Source: Calothrix sp. PCC 6303
GTDB lineage: Bacteria > Cyanobacteriota > Cyanobacteriia > Cyanobacteriales > Nostocaceae
Length of the DNA stretch: 64,000 bases
Assembly (NCBI RefSeq): GCF_000317435.1
Contig: NC_019751.1
Span: forward strand, 6,014,001 to 6,078,000
Direction: 5' to 3'
Both the position numbers and the translations under genes were made by a program. The notes below the pieces were generated by a model. That model saw only the letters and a program-made list of their open reading frames with translations, made no database searches and was not told where the DNA came from. Of this stretch, positions 47,443 to 56,342 are shown in pieces. Positions within the stretch are counted from its first letter, which is position 1; each line of letters begins with the position of its first letter.

Positions 47443-48735
47443 TTAAGCTTCCCCGGTCTGAAGACGCGGGGATTTCTGAAGAGTCCATAAACGAACTTTC
47501 TTAGGCTGACTTAAACAACCTCTACACACTCCAACTAAGTCAAACTTAGTCATTGTGGCTACTTTGCGAATAATGTTTGCAGCGCCGTTACAATCGGCAT
47601 TTATCTTGATTCCGGTTCCTGTCTTGAATAGACCACGATTGGTTCTAACTCCGCTACTTTTCCACCCTTCGGGTTTTGCACCGAACTTAGGTAGAACATC
47701 ATTATCTAAAAATGATGTCTTGGAGGTATAACTTTCTTCGGTTTCAATGAATTCTATTCCGTATTGTTCACACAACTGTTCAATGCGGTTTTTTAGTTTT
47801 GCGGTAGGGATTTGAACAAATTTTTGATTGTTCTTTTTTCCCATATTTGCACCATCTTTTTGCCCTTGGTTCCATCCAAAGACTATCGAGCCGATTTTGT
47901 TGTCAAGGCAGTGGTTGATTACGATTCTTGCTGCTTTGTTAACAGCATCACGCATTTGTCTATTACGCTTCTCTGTCAATGCTGCAAGCTTGTTAGACCA
48001 AAAACCTTGAGGTTTGTTCTCTTTGATTTTGGCTACAGATTTGTTATACCACTGGTTTAAGCTTTTAAGATGCAAACCATCAACAATAAAACTTGTACCA
48101 ACGTTAGAGACACAAGTTAACCAATTATTTAACCCGTGGTCGATGCCTAACACTTTTGTTTTATCAAGATTGACAACAACATTGGGAGATTGATAAACAA
48201 ATTCCGCATAAAAACATCTGTTTCTTGGTAAAATCCTAACCTCTCGGATGGATTTAAAATCTAGATTGGTAGGTATTGGAAGATAAAAACCATCAACCCC
48301 AAACCAAGTTTTTACCAGACTACCCAATGGGAATCTAATCAATCCATCTTTCAACTTAAGGGAACGTCCGGTAAATGTAGCTAAGACTAAACCTCCAGAT
48401 GTTCTGTAATTTGGTAGTCTCGGTTTTTGGGTAACAGTACCCTTTTTAATACCTTTAACCAATCCGACATAAGACTTAAAAGATTCCGCCACGCCAGTCA
48501 ATATTTGTTGTGCCGTATCTGAATACAAAGCTTGATAGTGCTTATTCTTTTGAATAGTCCCTATCTGTTTATGTAAATCGACTTTACTAGGAAATTTACC
48601 TGTTTTGAAATAATATTGACGACTGTAGTAAACTCCGCAGTTAATCAAGTTATTCGCTTCGGTACAAACATATTCCAACAAAGCTTTTGTATTCTTGTCA
48701 GGACTAATTAAAATTTGTTGGCATCCGTAGTTCAT
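47443..48735 (-). CDS. tnpB: TnpB-family RNA-guided nuclease (IS200/IS605-like)
   Basis: 430 residues. RuvC-like catalytic residues: Asp199 in LGIDHGLNNW, Glu334 in ETEESYTS and Asp381 in NADCNGAANI. The CxxC zinc-ribbon cysteines that most TnpB proteins carry between the last two motifs are not visible. TnpB cuts DNA guided by an omega RNA made from the element's 3' end; a hairpin sits there (47451-47471). No tnpA transposase is present, so the element cannot move alone. A small ORF diverges on the other side. Confidence 0.9.
   Translation of the reverse strand: MNYGCQQILISPDKNTKALLEYVCTEANNLINCGVYYSRQYYFKTGKFPSKVDLHKQIGTIQKNKHYQALYSDTAQQILTGVAESFKSYVGLVKGIKKGTVTQKPRLPNYRTSGGLVLATFTGRSLKLKDGLIRFPLGSLVKTWFGVDGFYLPIPTNLDFKSIREVRILPRNRCFYAEFVYQSPNVVVNLDKTKVLGIDHGLNNWLTCVSNVGTSFIVDGLHLKSLNQWYNKSVAKIKENKPQGFWSNKLAALTEKRNRQMRDAVNKAARIVINHCLDNKIGSIVFGWNQGQKDGANMGKKNNQKFVQIPTAKLKNRIEQLCEQYGIEFIETEESYTSKTSFLDNDVLPKFGAKPEGWKSSGVRTNRGLFKTGTGIKINADCNGAANIIRKVATMTKFDLVGVCRGCLSQPKKVRLWTLQKSPRLQTGEA
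47451..47471 (-). ncRNA. Possible omega-RNA hairpin at the tnpB 3' end
   Basis: CCCCG-GTCT and AGAC-CGGGG arms with a small bulge form a stable hairpin within the last codons of tnpB (SPRLQTGEA). In TnpB elements the omega RNA overlaps the 3' end of the gene and the guide lies beyond the element end, here the left flank from about 47440 downward. The exact RNA ends cannot be fixed by eye. Confidence 0.45.
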
Positions 48736-48789
48736 TGCTAATTTATTTTAGTACTATAGTTAGTATATCAACATTTACAGTAAATAAGA

Positions 48790-48969
48790 ATGCCATTCCA
48801 GAAAAAAAATAAATTAGGATTTACTAGTACACAACCTTTTGATAAAGACCCTGTTTGTTTCAAGGTGTTACCCGGTATAAAGGACAAATTAAAAACCGTT
48901 CCTGACTGGCAAGAACGGCTAAGGGAGTTTGTTGATAAGATAATAGAAGAAAATATTGACGGCAGTTAA
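48790..48969 (+). CDS. Small TnpB-companion protein
   Basis: 59 residues from ATG 48790, divergent from tnpB (55 bp between starts). MPFQKKNKLGF at the N-terminus, FKVLPGIKDKLKTVPDWQERLREFV, and a short acidic tail. I remember small proteins of this type next to cyanobacterial TnpB genes, and a ribbon-helix-helix-like or regulatory role is possible. A perfect hairpin sits on its stop codon. Too short for routine gene finders. Confidence 0.6.
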   Translation: MPFQKKNKLGFTSTQPFDKDPVCFKVLPGIKDKLKTVPDWQERLREFVDKIIEENIDGS

Positions 48970-48976
48970 AACTGCC
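48961..48976 (+). terminator. Hairpin on the stop codon of the TnpB companion
   Basis: GGCAGTT AA AACTGCC, seven perfect pairs around the TAA stop of the companion ORF, followed 7 bp later by GTTTTT. Likely terminator. Near it CTGGGCTAAAGCCACAG (48994-49010) is a further short hairpin that could mark the element end. Confidence 0.6.
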
Positions 48977-49198
48977 CGTGTCGTTTTTCCTCCCTGGGCT
49001 AAAGCCACAGGTCTTCCAAACTCCCGGTTATTCTACGTGATTTTGCTTCGGTTCTAAAGAAATAACGCCATACTCGTTCCCAGTCATTACGCGATCGCGC
49101 TATTTCCTCCGCTCCATTTAGAACTAGCGATCGCCTTGGAAAATCATAGAAGAGTCGCTGAAAAGCCCACACTCACGAGTCAGGTGAGTGTGTGGAGC

Positions 49199-49366
49199 AT
49201 GTCACAAAACTTATTCTTGGTTCGTTTTGGTGAGGTTGATTCTCAATTAGTAGCAATCATTCCATGGATTACCCGTTTATCGAGTCAGGAGTATGCAACT
49301 TTATTGTTAGAATTACCAAATTTACCGTGTGACGATTTATTAGTGAGATCTGGATCGCAAAATTAG
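49199..49366 (+). CDS. Doubtful small ORF upstream of mtnD
   Basis: 55 codons starting MSQNLFLVRFGEVDSQL. It has no family features that I recognise, and its ATG has only a poorly spaced GGAG. The frame ends 68 bp before mtnD. It may be noise. Confidence 0.25.
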   Translation: MSQNLFLVRFGEVDSQLVAIIPWITRLSSQEYATLLLELPNLPCDDLLVRSGSQN

Positions 49367-49434
49367 TTCTCCAGTTATTTTGCGTGAAAAAATTTGCTAA
49401 ATTATTAAGGTGGCTGATATCACAGGAGGCAACC

Positions 49435-49989
49435 ATGGCTATTTTAAAACGGGAAGATGGTAGTGTTTCTACAGAAATAGCAGAAATTGTTGAAGAATTG
49501 GCACCGCTGGGAATTCAACTTAATTACTGGTCGGTGGGAGAGGACGAAAATCTGCAAGAATTACTAAAGCGCGATCGCTTAACTGATTCAGAGAAGGAAA
49601 CTGTTCTTCAAGGATTGGATCACTATTTCGCACAACTCCAAGAAAGTGGTGGCTATACTTCGCGGGATTTAATTGTTCTATATCCCGAAGTTCCTAATCT
49701 CGACACAATGCTGCAAAAATTTGACAAGGTTCATACCCACGCAGATGATGAGGTGCGCTACATTGTCGCTGGTGAGGGAATTTTCGGTTTTGTTCGTCCT
49801 GATGGTAGTCAAGTTGAGTTGACGGTACAACCCCAAGAGTATATTAATGTCCCGGCGGGGACTGAACATTGGTTTTATCTCACACCTGCGCGTTGTGTGA
49901 AAGCTGTAAGGTATTTCTGTGGAACTAGCGGTTGGGTTCCAGAATATACCGAAACTCAGATTCGGACTCGTCAAGAAGTAGGGGTGTAG
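49435..49989 (+). CDS. mtnD: Acireductone dioxygenase
   Basis: 184 residues from ATG 49435, which has AGGAGG at ideal spacing; a longer frame to 49384 is not needed. Cupin metal site: HTHADDEVRYIVAGEG gives His, His and Glu, and GTEHWFYL the last His. It oxidises acireductone in methionine salvage; with Fe it forms the methionine precursor KMTB. First of three salvage genes, with mtnX 270 bp downstream. Confidence 0.95.
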   Translation: MAILKREDGSVSTEIAEIVEELAPLGIQLNYWSVGEDENLQELLKRDRLTDSEKETVLQGLDHYFAQLQESGGYTSRDLIVLYPEVPNLDTMLQKFDKVHTHADDEVRYIVAGEGIFGFVRPDGSQVELTVQPQEYINVPAGTEHWFYLTPARCVKAVRYFCGTSGWVPEYTETQIRTRQEVGV

Positions 49990-50035
49990 AAAACTCCTGT
50001 CTTTTGATCAATAGTAGGGAGTTTAATATCCGTAC

Positions 50036-50138
50036 TAGTCTGTCAAGATAAAAATGAAGGTTGTAGAAACCTAGCAGTGTTACGTCTCTACCGGATTGTG
50101 GATGTGTACGTAACCGTCAAAATAAAATTGACAGACTA
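50036..50138. repeat. Inverted-repeat element between mtnD and mtnX
   Basis: TAGTCTGTCAA (50036-50046) and TTGACAGACTA (50128-50138), perfect over 11 bp, bound a 103-bp unit with no coding capacity. It includes TACGTCTCTACC and a GTGTACGTAACC segment. MITE-like. It splits the mtnD-mtnX interval. Confidence 0.6.
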
Positions 50139-50259
50139 CTACTACCCACTGCCTTCTTCAAATAGCCAATTGCATAATGTTACTACATTGTCAACAGAGT
50201 TATAGTGAGGCGTGATGTATCAGGTCTCCGCATTTCAAATTTGATATGAATATTTAACT

Positions 50260-50904
50260 GTGAAACCCATTGTTTTCTGCGATTTTGACGGGACAATAAC
50301 CGCTCAAGAAACCTTTGTTGCTGTTCTGAGGCAGTTTTCCCCGGAATTAGCTGCTGAGTTAATTCCCCAAATGTACGAACTTAAAATTACTTTGCGTGAG
50401 GGTGTGCGGCGAATTTTAGAATCCATCCCTTCATCCAAATTACCAGAAATTCTTGAATTTGCCCAGTCGCAAGCAATGAGGGGAGGATTTTCAGAGTTTT
50501 TAGATTTTCTGGAGTCTCAAAATATCCAATTTGTGGTTATTTCCGGTGGTTTAAGGGTGATGGTGGAGACGGTATTGGGAAAAGAACTAATTAAAAAAGT
50601 TACAGCTATCCATGCTATTGATGTTGATACAACTGGTTCCCACCTGCGAGTGATATCTAACTATGAAGGGGAGACGGAGTTAGTTGATAAAGTCAAAGTG
50701 ATGTCTTTGTATCAGACACAGCAGGCAATTGCCATCGGGGATTCAGTTACAGATTTGAATATGGCACTAAATGTCCCTTTGGTGTTCGCACGCGATCGCT
50801 TAAAAGTATATCTCCACCAACGGCAAAAGCCATATATTGATTGGCAGGACTTTTGGGAAATACGCAATCTATTAAGTTCAAAATTTCTTGAGTTCCATGA
50901 CTGA
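50260..50904 (+). CDS. mtnX: 2-hydroxy-3-keto-5-methylthiopentenyl-1-phosphate phosphatase
   Basis: 214 residues from GTG 50260. HAD motif I is FCDFDGTITAQETF, motif II VISGGL, and motif IV AIAIGDSVTDLNMAL. MtnX removes the phosphate to give the acireductone that MtnD uses. Followed by mtnB with an 8-bp overlap, so the two are coupled. Confidence 0.93.
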   Translation: MKPIVFCDFDGTITAQETFVAVLRQFSPELAAELIPQMYELKITLREGVRRILESIPSSKLPEILEFAQSQAMRGGFSEFLDFLESQNIQFVVISGGLRVMVETVLGKELIKKVTAIHAIDVDTTGSHLRVISNYEGETELVDKVKVMSLYQTQQAIAIGDSVTDLNMALNVPLVFARDRLKVYLHQRQKPYIDWQDFWEIRNLLSSKFLEFHD

Positions 50905-51535
50905 CTTACAAAAAATCACAAAATCTGACCCGCGTCAAGAATTAATTGACGCTGCTGCTTACTTCCATAGTCAAGGTTGGATGTGGGGAACCGGGGGAAA
51001 TTTATCCGCTAAAGTTGCTGATGGCAGCTTCTGGATTACAGCTAGCGGACAATCTAAAGGTAAGCTAACTCCAGATGGTTTTGTCAGAATCTTCCCGAAC
51101 GCAGATGTGTATCAACCAACACCCAGCGCTAAACCATCTGCCGAAACATCGATTCACCAAGCGGTATACAGTTGTTTTCCGGATGCTCAAGCTTGCTTTC
51201 ATGTTCATTCTGTAGAAGCAAACTTAGTTTCTCGCTTCGTCACAGGGGATGAATTACCCTTACCAGCGATTGAAATGCTAAAAGGTTTAGGAATGTGGGA
51301 TGAAAATCCTGAGTGTGTGATGCCGATTTTTAGCAATCATCACCAAGTACCGCAGATTGCTGAGGATATGCGATCGCGTTTTCATTATAAACCAACCCAA
51401 ATCCCAGCTTTGCTAATTCGTGATCATGGTGTCACAGTTTGGGGGAAATCAATTGAAGCTACCCGAAACTATATCGAAGTTGCTGAATACATTTTTCGTT
51501 ATTTGCTAGAAGCCAGAAAATTAGGACAAAATTAA
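50897..51535 (+). CDS. mtnB: Methylthioribulose-1-phosphate dehydratase
   Basis: 212 residues from ATG 50897; a TTG nine bases earlier is less likely. Class II aldolase fold: GTGGNLSAKVADGSFWITASG and HVHSVEANLVSR hold the zinc His residues; LLIRDHGVTVWG a further one. It dehydrates MTRu-1-P to the diketone used by MtnX-type enzymes (via enolase activity). The mtnA and mtnP genes for the earlier steps are not in this window. Confidence 0.95.
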   Translation: MTDLQKITKSDPRQELIDAAAYFHSQGWMWGTGGNLSAKVADGSFWITASGQSKGKLTPDGFVRIFPNADVYQPTPSAKPSAETSIHQAVYSCFPDAQACFHVHSVEANLVSRFVTGDELPLPAIEMLKGLGMWDENPECVMPIFSNHHQVPQIAEDMRSRFHYKPTQIPALLIRDHGVTVWGKSIEATRNYIEVAEYIFRYLLEARKLGQN

Positions 51536-51730
51536 TTAGGATCTGCTGTAAATCCCTCACTCCGTCTCTTGTTGAAAATCCCAGTCTCACAGCACAAGTC
51601 TATTTCAATGGACTAAAAACCAAAAATATTCAGTCATCTTGTAGATGATTTCAGCTATTAGACGGCGAGCCGCGCGTTGCGGGGGTTTCCCCCGTTGTAG
51701 CGACTGCGGTGGGTTTCAACCGTTGGCGCT

Positions 51731-51796
51731 CGTGGGATTATAGAAAATCTAGAGAATTCAACACTTGTGTGTACACCCTAAGCGCTTCGGGTAGGG
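51731..51796. repeat. Dispersed repeat B, copy 2
   Basis: Matches 44115-44180. Just before it (51660-51730) is a GC-rich segment with GGGGG-TTTCCCCC that also looks repetitive. It lies between mtnB and the hypothetical gene at 51822. Confidence 0.7.
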
Positions 51797-51821
51797 TTGT
51801 ACTTCACTCAACTAGGAAAGG

Positions 51822-52160
51822 CTATGCTTGGGAAGATTGCCAAAAACTTTGAACAAAATCTTGAAAACTTTTTTTATTAATCAGTTCCGATTCCAATTTG
51901 TCCTCACTTGTTGATGCTTGAGTAAAAAAGTTGATAACTTCAGTATCTAAAGCAGCTTCAAACAAGTCACCGCACCATAATAAATCTGATACATTGCATA
52001 AATTACTCACAATCTCTGCTTGTGAGTCTACTAAAAACAGCGGACGCACCCAAAAAAGTCCACGATCTGGAATAATTTGAATCAATTCTCCATATAAACG
52101 AGTGTCGCCATTTTCCAAGAATAAAATCTGTCCAGGTTGAAAATTTCGACTTTTATACAT
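51822..52160 (-). CDS. Conserved cyanobacterial hypothetical protein
   Basis: 112 residues from ATG 52160 (MYKSRNFQPGQILFLEN); the frame is open to 52274 but the added 38 residues look non-conserved and would nearly abut clpS. FLENGDTRLYGELIQIIPDRGLFWVRPLFL is a small beta-rich domain found in cyanobacteria; the rest is acidic. Function unknown. It is divergent from clpS. Confidence 0.65.
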   Translation of the reverse strand: MYKSRNFQPGQILFLENGDTRLYGELIQIIPDRGLFWVRPLFLVDSQAEIVSNLCNVSDLLWCGDLFEAALDTEVINFFTQASTSEDKLESELINKKSFQDFVQSFWQSSQA

Positions 52161-52312
52161 ACCCACACTTTGGAATTGAGAATTCACCTTTAGCTTTGAC
52201 TTCCCGATTTTAGCGAACCTGTTATAGAATAAGCTCAAAACCGTTAAGCGATATTTCTCAGAAACGTTTAACATACTCTGTTGTAGTGATTTCAGGCGAA
52301 GAGAGCAAAAAA

Positions 52313-52594
52313 GTGTCAGTCGAAACTATTCAAAAGCCTTCAACAACCCGAAAGCTTGCACCTCGGTATCGCGTTTTGTTGCATAACGACAGTTTTAACG
52401 CGATGGAACATGTAGTCCATGTTCTGATCACCACAATCCCCCAACTTACTGAACCGCAGGCTGTTAGCATCATGATGGAAGCACACACCAACGGGATAGC
52501 CCTTGTTATCACCTGTGCTTTGGAACACGCTGAATTTTACTGTGAAACCTTAAAAGGTCATGGTTTAACCAGCACGATTGAACCTGACGAATAA
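52313..52594 (+). CDS. clpS: ATP-dependent Clp protease adaptor ClpS
   Basis: 93 residues from GTG 52313 (MSVETIQKPSTTRK), with GAAGAGAG upstream; GTG 52286 would add nine residues. LAPRYRVLLHNDSFNAMEHVV holds the N-degron pocket (Asn-Asp) of ClpS, and EAHTNGIALVITCALEHAEFY the rest. ClpS delivers N-end-rule substrates to ClpC/ClpA. Flanked by two hairpins on the 3' side. Confidence 0.93.
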   Translation: MSVETIQKPSTTRKLAPRYRVLLHNDSFNAMEHVVHVLITTIPQLTEPQAVSIMMEAHTNGIALVITCALEHAEFYCETLKGHGLTSTIEPDE

Positions 52595-52631
52595 ATTTAC
52601 CAAAACTTTGCCCAGATGTATGTAGTTCAAG

Positions 52632-52670
52632 ACATCCCGCAGCTAAACCTATTGGTTTTTAGCGGGATGT
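52632..52670 (+). terminator. Terminator of clpS
   Basis: ACATCCCGC (52632-52640) pairs with GCGGGATGT (52662-52670), followed by TTT, 38 bp after the stop. The loop holds a second weak pairing (CTAAACC with GGTTTTTAG). Confidence 0.7.
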
Positions 52671-52771
52671 TTTCAACTATAGAAAAGATAGCAGAATTTT
52701 TCGGAAAACCTCGCGGGATGCGGGAAATGAGGGTATCTTTAGACCTCAGAAGGAAGCGACATCCAAAATTG

Positions 52772-52798
52772 GGGCTATTAACTATTAGCTAATAGCCC
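52772..52798. terminator. Terminator of the moeB-like gene
   Basis: Perfect nine-pair stem GGGCTATTA / TAATAGCCC with a nine-base loop, 10 bp beyond the stop of the minus-strand gene. There is a short A/T tract on the minus strand (CCAATTTT). Confidence 0.65.
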
Positions 52799-52808
52799 AG
52801 AATTCAAA

Positions 52809-53981
52809 CTAATAACTTGGTACAGAAGAATCTATTTCCTGACTCCAAGCTAAGATACCACCTTTGACATTGGTACCTTCCACACCAGCATCCTTGAGAA
52901 TACCTAAAGCTTTGGCTGAACGCATTCCTGACTTACAATGAACCACCAAACGATGTCCATTAGTGAGTTCTTTTACCCGACTAACACCATTACCATTTTC
53001 AATATCAGGTAATGGCACTAAAACACTGCCTTGAATTTTGGCAATTTCATACTCATGAGGATTGCGAACATCCACTAAAACAAAATCTTTGGCACCACTA
53101 TCCATTAATTGTTTCAGTTCTTGAACTGTAATTTCAGAGATAGACATTTGCTGTTTTGCCTCCTCGGCTTGTGCTTGGGGAATACCACAGAATTGTTCGT
53201 AGTCAATTAGTTTTTCAATTACTGGACGTATGGGATTTGGACGCAGTTTTAATTCCCTAAATTTCATGTTTAGGGCATCATACAGTAACAAGCGTCCGCT
53301 GAGGGTTTCGCCCCTACCCAGAACAATTTTAACGGCTTCTGTGGCTTGAATGACACCAATAATTCCCGGCAAAATTCCTAAAACTCCACCTTCAGCACAG
53401 GAAGGAACCATTCCTGGTGGTGGTGGTTCTGGGTATAAATCACGATAGTTGGGACCACCTTCGTAGTTAAATACCGTAGCCTGTCCTTCAAAACGGAAAA
53501 TTGAACCGTAGACATTAGGCTTATTTAACAATACACAGGCATCATTAGTTAAATATCTGGTGGGGAAGTTATCTGTACCATCGATGACAACATCATAGGG
53601 ACGAATAATATCCAAAGCGTTTTCCGATGAAATCCGAGTTTCGTACAAATCAACCTGACAGTAAGGGTTAATTTCCAAAATCCGATTTTTTGCAGATTCA
53701 ATTTTGGGTTTACCAACCCAGGAAGTTCCGTGAATCACCTGACGTTGGAGATTAGAAGTATCAACCACATCAAAGTCAACAATTCCGATACGTCCAATCC
53801 CTGCTGCGGCAAGATACAGTAACAATGGTGAACCAAGTCCACCTGTACCGATACAGAGAATGCTGGCAGATTTGAGGCGTTTTTGCCCTTCTAAGCCAAC
53901 TTCTGGCAATATTAAATGGCGAGAATAACGTTCGTAATCGTCTTTGGTTAATTGAACTTCATCGAGATTTGGGTTAAGCAT
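52809..53981 (-). CDS. moeB: MoeB/ThiF-like adenylyltransferase with rhodanese domain (MoeZ-like)
   Basis: 390 residues. N-terminal E1-like ThiF domain: GTGGLGSPLLLYLAAAGIG binds ATP, followed by DFDVVDTSNLQRQVIHG and DGTDNFPTRYLTND. Residues about 290-385 are a rhodanese domain with Cys in VVHCKSGMRSAKAL. It activates a ubiquitin-like sulfur carrier (MoaD, ThiS or CysO) and may add the sulfur itself. Target among these not fixed. Convergent with clpS. Confidence 0.93.
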   Translation of the reverse strand: MLNPNLDEVQLTKDDYERYSRHLILPEVGLEGQKRLKSASILCIGTGGLGSPLLLYLAAAGIGRIGIVDFDVVDTSNLQRQVIHGTSWVGKPKIESAKNRILEINPYCQVDLYETRISSENALDIIRPYDVVIDGTDNFPTRYLTNDACVLLNKPNVYGSIFRFEGQATVFNYEGGPNYRDLYPEPPPPGMVPSCAEGGVLGILPGIIGVIQATEAVKIVLGRGETLSGRLLLYDALNMKFRELKLRPNPIRPVIEKLIDYEQFCGIPQAQAEEAKQQMSISEITVQELKQLMDSGAKDFVLVDVRNPHEYEIAKIQGSVLVPLPDIENGNGVSRVKELTNGHRLVVHCKSGMRSAKALGILKDAGVEGTNVKGGILAWSQEIDSSVPSY

Positions 53982-54244
53982 ATCAATCTGATGAGGAAGA
54001 GCGGACTATATATACTACCGGAAATTGTGTCACTGAGGGAAGGCTAGTGAGAAAGTGGGATAACTCCGCAAACCTGTCTTGTTAAATCCCTGCTATAAAA
54101 TATACTGAGGAATACATATTAAATAAAATGCAAGTTTTAATTTTGTGGAGCAGGCATCCTGCCTGCATAATTAGATTAACGGGCAAGATACCTACAAGAA
54201 ATTTTGGGATATTTTTTATTTGGAAGCCTCTTATTACTCATTAC

Positions 54245-55012
54245 TTATTTTTTAATTTCCATCCGTTGCGTCACCATTGTGATCCCGTCTCCACGCATAA
54301 TCACAGCCGAAATCCACTGACTACCGGGTTTAGCAGGTGCGCGTCCAGTTTTAAATAATCCACCAGCCGAAAGTAGTTCTAGGTTAAGGGAAGTGGGGCT
54401 AAGATACTTTTCTGGTTTAACGGGTTCATCTAATGCAGCACCAAGAAGATAATCGTCACCTAAAGGCTCTTGGACGATAGCATCAAAAGTATACTGCTGA
54501 CCAGCTTTCACCTGCTGAGGTAATTTAATATCCAGCTTGGGGGGTTTCGCCCCTGAAGTTAATTGTGTCCGCTCAGATAAAATATCCTGACGGAGGATTT
54601 TAGTTCCAGAAATTTGTTGACGTGACTTAATTGTGGCGTTAAGTGACAAATTATTGTTATTTGCCGAGGGTAAACCAGAAATTTGGGTGACTGTATTTGC
54701 AATAATTGTATTACCTTGCTTTTGCCACGACTCTAACTGTGTGGTGTAGCGTAATGTTGGGTAGCGTTTCCACAAAGATGTTAAAGCTTTTTCCATAATT
54801 GGGCGAGTCAATCCATCCCCGTGAGTAAAATTAGGACTATAAAACCCCATTACTGTTTTCACATCACCTTTGCTTGCGGCTGCATCCATTTGAATCAAAA
54901 GGTTTTTAAGTTCTGCGGGTGCTTGTTGTGGTGGAATTGCTTGGGCGCTGTTTGTGGTTGATACTAAACAAACAGTGGATATGATTAAAAACAGATTACG
55001 GCTGGTTCTCAT
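54245..55012 (-). CDS. Secreted NTF2-like/SnoaL-type hypothetical protein
   Basis: 255 residues from ATG 55012 (MRTSRNLFLIISTVCLVSTT), a signal peptide cut after NSAQA. Residues 30-140 look like an NTF2/SnoaL fold (AAASKGDVKTVMGFYSPNF), and the second half is a beta-rich domain with PGSQWISAVIMRGDGITMVTQRMEI. No enzyme residues recognised. Likely periplasmic. Divergent from murG by 125 bp. Confidence 0.7.
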   Translation of the reverse strand: MRTSRNLFLIISTVCLVSTTNSAQAIPPQQAPAELKNLLIQMDAAASKGDVKTVMGFYSPNFTHGDGLTRPIMEKALTSLWKRYPTLRYTTQLESWQKQGNTIIANTVTQISGLPSANNNNLSLNATIKSRQQISGTKILRQDILSERTQLTSGAKPPKLDIKLPQQVKAGQQYTFDAIVQEPLGDDYLLGAALDEPVKPEKYLSPTSLNLELLSAGGLFKTGRAPAKPGSQWISAVIMRGDGITMVTQRMEIKK

Positions 55013-55137
55013 AGATTTTTGCTGGTTAGGTAGTAATATCACAAAGTTAAACGTTAATGGTACGTTGAATATTGAATTACAGAAAACAGTGAATTTGTTT
55101 TATCTTAATTAAGCTAGGGCTGATACGGTAGAAGTTG

Positions 55138-56211
55138 ATGGCAAACGCACCGACAAAATTATTAATAGCTGCAAGTGGAACTGGTGGGCATTTGTTTCCT
55201 GCGATCGCATTGGCGCAGAAACTACCAGATTATGATATCGAATGGTTGGGTGTACCCAATCGCTTGGAGACACAATTAGTTCCCAAACAGTATAAGCTGA
55301 ATAGCATTGCTGTGGAAGGATTTCAGAAAGGTTTAGGGATTTCGGCGCTTAAGACTTTGACAAAATTGGCTGGTTCCATTTTGGAAGTTAGAAAAATCCT
55401 CAAAAACGGCAAATTTAACGGTGTTTTCACCACCGGAGGCTATATAGCTGGACCTAGTGTCATTGCTGCTAGATCCTTGGGTTTGCCAGTAATTCTCCAC
55501 GAAGCAAACGCTTTACCAGGGAAAGTAACCAGGTTTTTTGGTCCTTGGTGTGATGCTGTTGCTGTGGGATTTGATGTGGCTTGTGAATATTTACCCAATG
55601 CCAAAACAATCTACACTAGTACGCCAGTGCGATCGCAGTTTCTCGAACCCTCAGTCATATCAACCCTTGATCTTCCCATACCTCCTAATGTTCCCCTAAT
55701 TCTCGCATTTGGTGGTAGTCAAGGTGCAGTTGCTGTAAATAAGTTAGTGCGTCAATGTGCCAAAACTTGGTTTGATGCCGGGGTTTATGTTGTTCATCTA
55801 ACTGGTGAAAGTGATCCCGAAGCCAATACTCTCCAACATCCACAGTATATATGTTTGCCATTCTATGATAACATGGCAGCATTATTACGTAGAGCTAATT
55901 TAGCCATTAGTCGCTCTGGTGCTGGTAGTTTAACAGAATTGGCTATCTGTGGAGTACCGTCAATTTTGATACCCTATCCCTTCGCCGCTGAAGACCACCA
56001 AACCTACAATGCTAAAGTGTTTACAACTGTAGATGCAGCTTTAATGTTTCAGCAATCAGAGTTAACACCGGAGAAATTAAACAGCGAAGTCCTGAAGCTA
56101 TTACAATTTCCAGAATTATTAAAACAAATGGGTGAAAATGCTCAAACTGTGGTGTTGAATGATAGTGCTGAAAAACTAGCTCAATTGGTTCGTGAGGCAG
56201 TTGAACATTAG
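55138..56211 (+). CDS. murG: UDP-GlcNAc:lipid I N-acetylglucosaminyltransferase MurG
   Basis: 357 residues from ATG 55138. GTGGHLFPAIALAQ is the first G-loop, VGFDV and FGGSQGAVAVN the second, and LAISRSGAGSLTELAICGVPSILIPYPFA the donor site. It adds GlcNAc to lipid I at the inner face of the plasma membrane. It is not in a dcw cluster here; a CbbX-like AAA gene follows. Confidence 0.95.
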   Translation: MANAPTKLLIAASGTGGHLFPAIALAQKLPDYDIEWLGVPNRLETQLVPKQYKLNSIAVEGFQKGLGISALKTLTKLAGSILEVRKILKNGKFNGVFTTGGYIAGPSVIAARSLGLPVILHEANALPGKVTRFFGPWCDAVAVGFDVACEYLPNAKTIYTSTPVRSQFLEPSVISTLDLPIPPNVPLILAFGGSQGAVAVNKLVRQCAKTWFDAGVYVVHLTGESDPEANTLQHPQYICLPFYDNMAALLRRANLAISRSGAGSLTELAICGVPSILIPYPFAAEDHQTYNAKVFTTVDAALMFQQSELTPEKLNSEVLKLLQFPELLKQMGENAQTVVLNDSAEKLAQLVREAVEH

Positions 56212-56342
56212 AAACCGGGTTTGTTCAACTAGCCATTCTGGCAAGCTTCGCTAACGCACAAAATTGGTATTAAAATTTACAATCACCAAACTATATATAT
56301 ATTGTTATTATGGAAAACATGTGATTTGGAATACCAAGTATT

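Noticed and set aside
54128-54358. 76-codon plus-strand frame
   Set aside because: Overlaps the 3' end of the secreted NTF2-like gene on the other strand and has no protein-like features.
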